NCBI GenBank assembly: GCA_963739625.1
Contig: CAVUAU010000007.1
Span: 1 to 64,000 of the forward strand
Reading direction: 5' to 3'
DNA from: Salinimicrobium sp963739625
GTDB taxonomy: Bacteria; Bacteroidota; Bacteroidia; Flavobacteriales; Flavobacteriaceae
DNA length: 64,000 nt
Within the stretch, counting starts at the first letter, position 1; each line of letters opens with the position of its first letter. A model generated the notes under the pieces. The model did not search any database and was not told the origin of the DNA. It saw only the letters and a list, made by a program, of their open reading frames with translations. The translations under genes and the position numbers were made by a program. Below, one piece after another: positions 59,601 through 64,000 of this stretch.

Positions 59601-60336
59601 GTTGATTGAAATTATAGAACCCACCATGTACTCCATTGGTGTAGAGGGGGTGGTGAATGGCGAAAACCACCATTTTATTCTGATTTTTTTTCAGCTCACT
59701 TTCTATTTCCATAAAAAGCGCTTCACGAGTCTTGATCTCGCAGTTGTCGTTCACCGTTGGATGCTCATCCCAATTGGTGAGATACCATTGTGAGTCGACG
59801 ACCAGCAGCTGAATATTCTCTGAAACATCTATGCTCTCAAAGCCGCAGCCCGCCTTTGGATGAAAAACATCATCATCATCCAGTTGTTTCTCGATGTAAT
59901 CGCGCTCGCGCTTGAGCCCGGCGATCCCTTCATTGTACCAGTCATGGTTCCCGGGAATGAACATGATCTTTCCATCGTAGTTTTCAACAGCATCCAACTG
60001 CGCATCTATACGATATTCCCCTCTTTCGCGGAAGGGGTTTCCCTCCTCCTCCATTCCATCAGGATAAATATTATCTCCCAGAAAAATCGTGTAATTTCCA
60101 ACCTGCTTAACAGAGTCAAGATAGGTTTTAAATGCCAGCAAACCTTCTGAAGTACCACCGGGAATAGAATAGCCTCCATCCCCTAACAGGTAAAAAGATT
60201 TTTCTATTTTATCTTCTGCAGGATGTTCAAAATTCTCTTTTGGCGGTCCCTCTGCATATTGCGGTTTTTTATAGGTAGAACAGGCGGAAAGTGCGATGAG
60301 GGCTAGCAGTGTTAGAAATTTGTTATTTTTTTCCAT
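56620..60336 (-). CDS. metallophosphoesterase + kinase-like segment + Omp85-type barrel lipoprotein
   Basis: The 1238-residue lipoprotein (lipobox LSAC, Cys19) has three parts. Residues about 45-360 form a calcineurin-like phosphoesterase: LLGDGGYS, LGDNIYPDG (87-95), PGNHDWYNEG (128-137), AIHHPLYTNG and SGHEHSLQ (303-310). Residues about 440-700 contain GRDYNMRAIKKSA, FDMLVGDWDRHQDQWRW (607-623) and RPVPRDRDQVF (636-646), reminiscent of the GNxDRHxxE and metal-Asp motifs of FAM20/HipA-like kinases. The C-terminal third is an outer-membrane barrel with GGEEGLRGFRTNRFTG, like the Omp85 L6 motif, ending in Phe. Phosphoesterase and barrel are firm; the kinase-like reading is inference. It stands alone, divergent from the HD-PycTM gene. 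Confidence 0.85.
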   Translation of the reverse strand: MEKNNKFLTLLALIALSACSTYKKPQYAEGPPKENFEHPAEDKIEKSFYLLGDGGYSIPGGTSEGLLAFKTYLDSVKQVGNYTIFLGDNIYPDGMEEEGNPFRERGEYRIDAQLDAVENYDGKIMFIPGNHDWYNEGIAGLKRERDYIEKQLDDDDVFHPKAGCGFESIDVSENIQLLVVDSQWYLTNWDEHPTVNDNCEIKTREALFMEIESELKKNQNKMVVFAIHHPLYTNGVHGGFYNFNQHLYPSQKKIPFPILGSLAMLIRTSGGVSIQDTQNLRYKKLVDRLETISKRWGNVVFVSGHEHSLQYIEKDGIKQVVSGAGSKGTNVHLGKDGLFAYEGQGFAVLDILKDGAAWISFYGSENKQPKLLYSHEIYEAPKPVNLDTLPQTFPNYVEASVYDPKETEKTDAYESVWGDRYRDIYGTKVKAKVVDLDTLNGGMQVIRTGGGHQTKSLRLKDKNGRDYNMRAIKKSAVQFLQTVAFKDASVSSGFENTLAEDVIEDFYTSAHPYGFMVIPTLSEAAGIYHTNPKLYYVPKQRALGQYNDEYGDELYMIVERPEGHYTGYESFGAPNHDIESTAGVYERLRRDEKYTLDESAYIRARIFDMLVGDWDRHQDQWRWSEFEDEEGNHTFRPVPRDRDQVFSNFDGAFFATLRGLTGLANQFAVYNGDIKDVEWFNAAAIGLDRSLIQNEGREEWVKQAKYLQEHVTDDVIEKAFAKLPPETRGESSERIQKFLKERRGNLIDIVERYYKVMAKTSIVTGTDKDDFVEVIRNPDGTTKITIYRIKDGEKADIVNTRSYDPEFTNEIWLYGLDDDDVFEVTGEGKDPILTRVIGGQNNDIYRIKNGKNLKIYDYKSMPNTFESIDGAKLHLTDDYEVNVFDKDRKIYKTTRIIPAVGYNPDDGMKIGLRASYDIYGFQRNPFTTQHSISAGYYFKTKSFDVYYDAQFANMWKSYNLLVGAHFTSPSFTRNFFGYGNETVNPEDELGMDYNRIRLSRLGGEAGFVKESPFGSYFKYVASFEGVKIEESEGRFISEDLATDKDFFERKYFLGLEGIYRYESYDNVLNPSNGMKFQLQVGGKMNTNDANKIFGYVNPYLGFYKSITTNRKLVLNPRIQAQVNIGDDFQFYQAATLGGEEGLRGFRTNRFTGESALATGADLRYSFNQFKTRLLPVQIGIFAGYDLGRVWVDNEDSSVWHDSYGGGFWVNSAKALSGRFNFFSGGEGLRFSFGFGFNF

Positions 60337-60392
60337 ACAATTTAATTGGGGGGATTTTTTTGTAATTTGGCGTTAAACCTAACAACCACTGA

Positions 60393-61577
60393 ATGACACC
60401 TCTTGTTGATAAAGCTGATGAATTTGTAAAAAATTTATTCAGAGAAAAACTTCCCAACACCTTTCTTTATCACAATTACAAGCATACTCAGAGGGTAGTT
60501 AAAAGTAGCAAAGAATTACTCGAAAAATCTGAAACTAATGTTAAACAAGAGGAAGCTGTGCTGCTTGCGGCATGGCTGCATGACACCGGTTACACAGAAA
60601 CTTATGCAGGACACGAGGAAGAAAGTGTCAAAATAGCACAGGAATGGCTGGAGGAACAAAATGCAGATGAGGAGCTTATCCAGGAAGTGCTTAAGTGCAT
60701 AAGGGCTACCAAAATGTCTGTTGAGCCAAATGAAATCACAGAGAAGATCATTAAAGATGCAGACACCTCTCATCTTTCAAAAGATTACTTCAGCGAAACC
60801 AGTGAATTTCTTCGGCAGGAGCTGCGCCTACAGCAAATTAAGAATTTTGGAGCCCAGGAGTGGATAGAACAAAATATTGAACTTTTCACCAAAAAACATG
60901 AATACTACACGACTTACGCCCGAAAGAACTGGAGCGAAGGAAAGAATGACAACCTGCTTTCCCTACTAAAAAAGGAGAAAAAGATAAGGAAGAAACTCTC
61001 CAAAGAAGAAACAAAGGCAAGGCTAAAAGTCAAATACAAAGATCAAAGTCGCGACAGGGGAATCCAGACCCTTTTCAGGGTGACTATGAGGAATCATCTG
61101 AAATTGAGTGATATCGCTGATGCTAAAGCCAATATTTTGCTTTCTGTAAATGCGATTATTATTTCGCTCGCCATCTCCAATCTCATTCCCGATCTCGATG
61201 ACCCCGGGAATAAAAGCCTGATGATCCCCACGCTTATCCTGGTGATCTTTAGTGTGGCTTCTATCGTGGGCTCTATCATGTCAACAAGGCCAAACGTGAC
61301 CAGTGGCGAGTTTACACGGCAGGAAGTGGAAAACCGCAACGTCAATCTTCTCTTCTTCGGAAATTTTCACAAGATGCCCTACGATCAGTTTGAGTGGGCG
61401 ATGAATGAAATTATGGAAGACCAGGAGTTTGTTTATGAATCTCTTATTCGGGATCTCTATACCCTTGGGACCGTTCTCGATAGGAAATACAGGCTCCTCA
61501 GGATCACTTACACCATCTTCATGGTAGGTATCATCCTCTCTGTTCTTAGCTTTATGGTCGCGTATTACTTAATTTAA
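60393..61577 (+). CDS. HD-domain phosphohydrolase fused to a PycTM (Pycsar effector-like) domain
   Basis: Residues 1-185 form an HD domain: YHNYKHTQRVV (H27, H31), WLHDTGYTE (H63, D64) and D124 in KDADTSHL. After a basic linker (about 190-225, KKEKKIRKKLSKEETKARLK) the C-terminal part (224-394) resembles the Pycsar effector TM domain: RNHLKLSDIADAKANILLSV, then helices at about 246-266, 276-296 and 370-392. PycTM proteins are membrane effectors in cyclic-pyrimidine phage defence; the HD part may cleave a nucleotide signal. No cyclase gene lies next to it, so a defence role is open. Confidence 0.82.
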   Translation: MTPLVDKADEFVKNLFREKLPNTFLYHNYKHTQRVVKSSKELLEKSETNVKQEEAVLLAAWLHDTGYTETYAGHEEESVKIAQEWLEEQNADEELIQEVLKCIRATKMSVEPNEITEKIIKDADTSHLSKDYFSETSEFLRQELRLQQIKNFGAQEWIEQNIELFTKKHEYYTTYARKNWSEGKNDNLLSLLKKEKKIRKKLSKEETKARLKVKYKDQSRDRGIQTLFRVTMRNHLKLSDIADAKANILLSVNAIIISLAISNLIPDLDDPGNKSLMIPTLILVIFSVASIVGSIMSTRPNVTSGEFTRQEVENRNVNLLFFGNFHKMPYDQFEWAMNEIMEDQEFVYESLIRDLYTLGTVLDRKYRLLRITYTIFMVGIILSVLSFMVAYYLI

Positions 61578-61919
61578 AACCTTAATGAGATCATCATAGG
61601 TGATCACCTGCTCGGGCCGGTTTTCCTCTTCAACATGATATAATATCTCCACCCTTATTGCCCGCAGACCAATCACACCCTGCACATCTTCCAGTTCTAA
61701 AAGTTCAATGTTTTGGCCCAGATATTTTTTGGACTGCAGATATTTTATGTACCTCAAATATTCCTGCTCATCATCCTGGCTGGAATAAATGATCGCAATT
61801 TTGCCTTTTTGGGTCACCCGCTCTTCAGAATCTTTTATGTGGGCCTTATCAATTCTCTTTTTGATGATCTCATATCTCGCGTTGTAGGTACCATCAACGT
61901 CAAATTGTTTCTCATCCAT
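61569..61919 (-). CDS. small hypothetical protein (116 aa)
   Basis: The 116-residue protein (VDGTYNARYEIIKKRIDKAH, GKIAIIYSSQDDEQEYLRYI, LLELEDVQGVIGLRAIRVEI) has no motif that I recognise; an alpha/beta layout with a long first helix is likely. Only 25 nt separate it from the GAF-protein gene upstream, so the two are probably co-transcribed. Its 3' end overlaps the end of the HD-PycTM gene by 9 nt on the other strand. Confidence 0.7.
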   Translation of the reverse strand: MDEKQFDVDGTYNARYEIIKKRIDKAHIKDSEERVTQKGKIAIIYSSQDDEQEYLRYIKYLQSKKYLGQNIELLELEDVQGVIGLRAIRVEILYHVEEENRPEQVITYDDLIKVLN

Positions 61920-61944
61920 CCTGTACCTTATTGAAAGTGTACTG

Positions 61945-63942
61945 TTATAGACAAGGATTAAGTGATGCCGCCTGCAGTTTCAATGGCATATTATCCTGGA
62001 TCTGGTAAAACCGGTTTTCCATTTCACACATCGTGCTTAGCTGCCACAGCCGGAGGTTGTATAAATAAACCTTGTCAAAATGTTTGATGCCGTTGTTGTT
62101 CATCGAGCCCCCAATGTAAATGTTGTGCTCTACCCCATCAGTCTTATAGCGTTCAAAGTAATGCGGGTAAATCTCCTGGGCTACGATTTGTTTGCGGTCA
62201 ATATACCGGGCCATCGTCCTGTTGATCTGCTGTACGGCCTCGTCATAGTTCTTGCGGTGGTTGTAAACAATTCCGGTTTCAGGATTTACTTTCTCGCGAT
62301 ATTCCTGCACCTCTTTCTTCAGTTGTGCAGATTGTTTCTGGATATGGTCCATTACCGGCTCGATTTCGCGCTGCAGCAGGTTGAACACCTTCTGTTCACT
62401 GGAGGCATTCAGGCTTTCCCCTAACTCGTCCTCAAATTCTTTAATCCGGAATTTTACCTGCTCATAGATATCCAGGTCTTCGATACTTTCAGCTTCATCA
62501 ATGATCTTCTTAATGAAGTTCAACTGGTCCAGTAGATCCTGTTGGATTGCCTGGTTGCGCGCTTCCGAAGAGGCTATAATATCAATTTGTCCATAGAGGG
62601 GATAAATATCATCAAAAGAGATATCCTTAAAAGATGCCAGCCCGTCTGCATCCAGATCGTGAATGAATTTTCTTGCTTCTTTTTCAAATATCCAAAGCAC
62701 ACTTGGGTGAATAGAAGTACACTCACTTTGGATCACAGCCTTCACCCGATTTTCAAATTCGGTTTTATTACGTTCAACCGCAGTTACAATATATGGCAGG
62801 ATATCTTCCAGCTTAGTAGCATTCACGCTGTTCAACTCGTTCTTGCTATTGGAGATCAATTCAAGCACCCCCAGCAGCTTTCCGTTTTTTGCAATAGGGG
62901 CAAAAATGGCACTTTTGGCACCTATTCCCACCAGGTTTTGAGAAAGCAAATTTTCTGAAGTCGTTTTGGAATAATTGTCGACATTGGGAATCGTGAGGTA
63001 ATTGTAGTTGGCGACCAGGGTTTGAAAAGCCTGCTCGTCAACAGCTTTTTTACAGTCCACTTCTTTGCGGTCGCCTAAAATAAAGCTCGTGGTGCCTTTT
63101 CCCATGGTCTCAAAGCAGTTTTCCTGCTCATTGTACACCGAAAAACCAACCCGAAGGTCATGAATGTTATAAATAGACTTGAAGATCTCCTCAAATTTTT
63201 CAACTTCCTCTTCTCCAGATGTGTTGCGCTGCAACAAAGTGGTTTTTAGATCAGAAATGGCGTCATCAACAGTAACATCTGTGAGACTAATGATGGTAAA
63301 GCCCTTAAAGATCCAGCTTTGGGGTGGGAATTTCTCTTTCCAAAGACCAATATCCTCAATATTTTGAATGAGTGCATCAACATCCTCTTCTGTGATCTCC
63401 CGGTGGTTTTCCCCCGGAATGATCTCTACAAAATCTGAATTAAGATCTATTCGATAATGGCGTAAAATGCCATTTTCGTCGGGTATGTCGTAGTACAGAG
63501 GCCGGGAAAAATCAATGTCATAGCCATAGTGCATATTGAGAATAATGATACAACCAAAGATGTAATCAAGATCTTCATTGAGATTTCTCATTGAAAGCCT
63601 GAAGTCATTTCCGGCTTTGTCGAGGATCTCCCTGAATTTGCGGGTGGAGTTAAAAATGATATTGTGAAAAGGAACCGAAATTGCCTTGATCTGGTTGTCG
63701 GAAAGAATTTCAGGAAAGAGGTCCTTCATGAGGATCCTGATGGGATCTTTGAGTTTGTTCAACTCTTCTGCATCATCAATACCTTCTGAAAGGGCAGGAA
63801 AGGAAGAGACATATTCCAGCATGTTCTCAATGTACTCGCTCGAAATGTTACTGGTCTCCTGCTCCAGCTGTTTTTGAAATTTCAGAATGATCTTGTGAAA
63901 ACTGATCCTGATATCAAGGGGAAACTCCTTTTGCTTCTTCAT
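61945..63942 (-). CDS. GAF-domain protein with coiled-coil C-terminal half
   Basis: The 665-residue soluble protein has a helical N-terminal part, a GAF-like domain at about 290-405 (SEEN as FEEIFKSIYNIHDLRVGFSV, SAIFAPIAKNGKLLGVLELI) and a long helical, partly coiled-coil C-terminal half (EAESIEDLDIYEQVKFRIKE, EIEPVMDHIQKQSAQLKKEV). No histidine-kinase, GGDEF or HTH motif is seen, so it may be a sensor or scaffold that acts with the small protein encoded behind it. The start at 63942 is followed directly by the first helix. Function unknown. Confidence 0.75.
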   Translation of the reverse strand: MKKQKEFPLDIRISFHKIILKFQKQLEQETSNISSEYIENMLEYVSSFPALSEGIDDAEELNKLKDPIRILMKDLFPEILSDNQIKAISVPFHNIIFNSTRKFREILDKAGNDFRLSMRNLNEDLDYIFGCIIILNMHYGYDIDFSRPLYYDIPDENGILRHYRIDLNSDFVEIIPGENHREITEEDVDALIQNIEDIGLWKEKFPPQSWIFKGFTIISLTDVTVDDAISDLKTTLLQRNTSGEEEVEKFEEIFKSIYNIHDLRVGFSVYNEQENCFETMGKGTTSFILGDRKEVDCKKAVDEQAFQTLVANYNYLTIPNVDNYSKTTSENLLSQNLVGIGAKSAIFAPIAKNGKLLGVLELISNSKNELNSVNATKLEDILPYIVTAVERNKTEFENRVKAVIQSECTSIHPSVLWIFEKEARKFIHDLDADGLASFKDISFDDIYPLYGQIDIIASSEARNQAIQQDLLDQLNFIKKIIDEAESIEDLDIYEQVKFRIKEFEDELGESLNASSEQKVFNLLQREIEPVMDHIQKQSAQLKKEVQEYREKVNPETGIVYNHRKNYDEAVQQINRTMARYIDRKQIVAQEIYPHYFERYKTDGVEHNIYIGGSMNNNGIKHFDKVYLYNLRLWQLSTMCEMENRFYQIQDNMPLKLQAASLNPCL

Positions 63943-64000
63943 ATGTTAAAATTAAAACTTTTACTCGCGAAGCTTGTGCCGCTTTTTCATATTAACAATT

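Noticed and set aside
60393..63942. complete Pycsar phage-defence operon
   Set aside because: No pyrimidine cyclase domain in the neighbouring genes; the GAF protein lacks cyclase motifs.

Overview
The window reads as chromosomal DNA of a flavobacterium (Bacteroidota). Supporting signs are -7 promoter boxes of the TAnnTTTG type, lipoproteins with short SC/AC lipoboxes, a Wzc with the flavobacterial form of the tyrosine-kinase motifs, and many Bacteroidota-type families (Wzi, DUF2061, S23 four-helix proteins, PycTM, Omp85-fused phosphoesterase). It looks close to marine Flavobacteriaceae, but the genus cannot be fixed from the sequence alone.

About 50 kb (2.3-53.3 kb) is one large surface-polysaccharide locus, mostly on the minus strand. 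Left edge (1-0.4 kb): tRNA-Pro (cut by the window), a decayed tRNA-Pro copy and tRNA-Ser, then a UbiB-family kinase. 2.3-12 kb: export machinery (Wzi, CpsB/YwqE-type phosphatase, Wzc, Wza) followed by PglF/E/D/C homologues, which together predict synthesis of UDP-N,N'-diacetylbacillosamine and its transfer to undecaprenyl phosphate as the first sugar. 12-16 kb: a GT4 enzyme and two lipoproteins that share a 92-residue repeated domain. 16-30 kb: glycosyltransferases, two polysaccharide deacetylases, paired GNAT acyltransferases, a candidate polymerase (Wzy) and a flippase (Wzx). 30.5-38.6 kb: a pseudaminic acid operon (PseI, PseH, PseF, PseC, PseB, extra acyltransferases, an (R)-enoyl-CoA hydratase and a KpsS-like transferase) that lacks a recognisable PseG. 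38.8-43.4 kb: a sugar aminotransferase, a second Wzx and two fucosyltransferase-like genes. 43.5-48 kb: CysN/D/C, DUF2061 and CysQ, a PAPS supply and recycling set that suggests a sulfated glycan. 48-53.3 kb: UDP-glucose dehydrogenase, UDP-HexNAc dehydrogenase and a frameshifted UDP-HexNAc 4-epimerase, interleaved with small parasite-like ORFs (two S23 four-helix proteins, one GIY-YIG protein; a GxxExxY protein sits between cysD and cysN).

From 53.4 kb on the content is ordinary: LacI-type regulator, a 47-residue membrane peptide, a small conserved protein, Dps, MscS, a 1238-residue phosphoesterase/outer-membrane-barrel lipoprotein, an HD-PycTM protein, a small hypothetical and a GAF protein.

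The most interesting points are: (i) the GIY-YIG gene lies between a decayed copy of the epimerase 5' end and a second, current 5' end, as if it inserted at the GGAGF codons and a new start was supplied; (ii) the S23 and GxxExxY ORFs are bordered by AATTCG/AATTGG-type short repeats, which also occur alone elsewhere in the locus; (iii) a 92-residue repeat domain in two lipoproteins; (iv) a PhaJ-like hydratase in a Pse operon without PseG; (v) a phosphoesterase with a possible FAM20/HipA-like kinase segment fused to an outer-membrane barrel.
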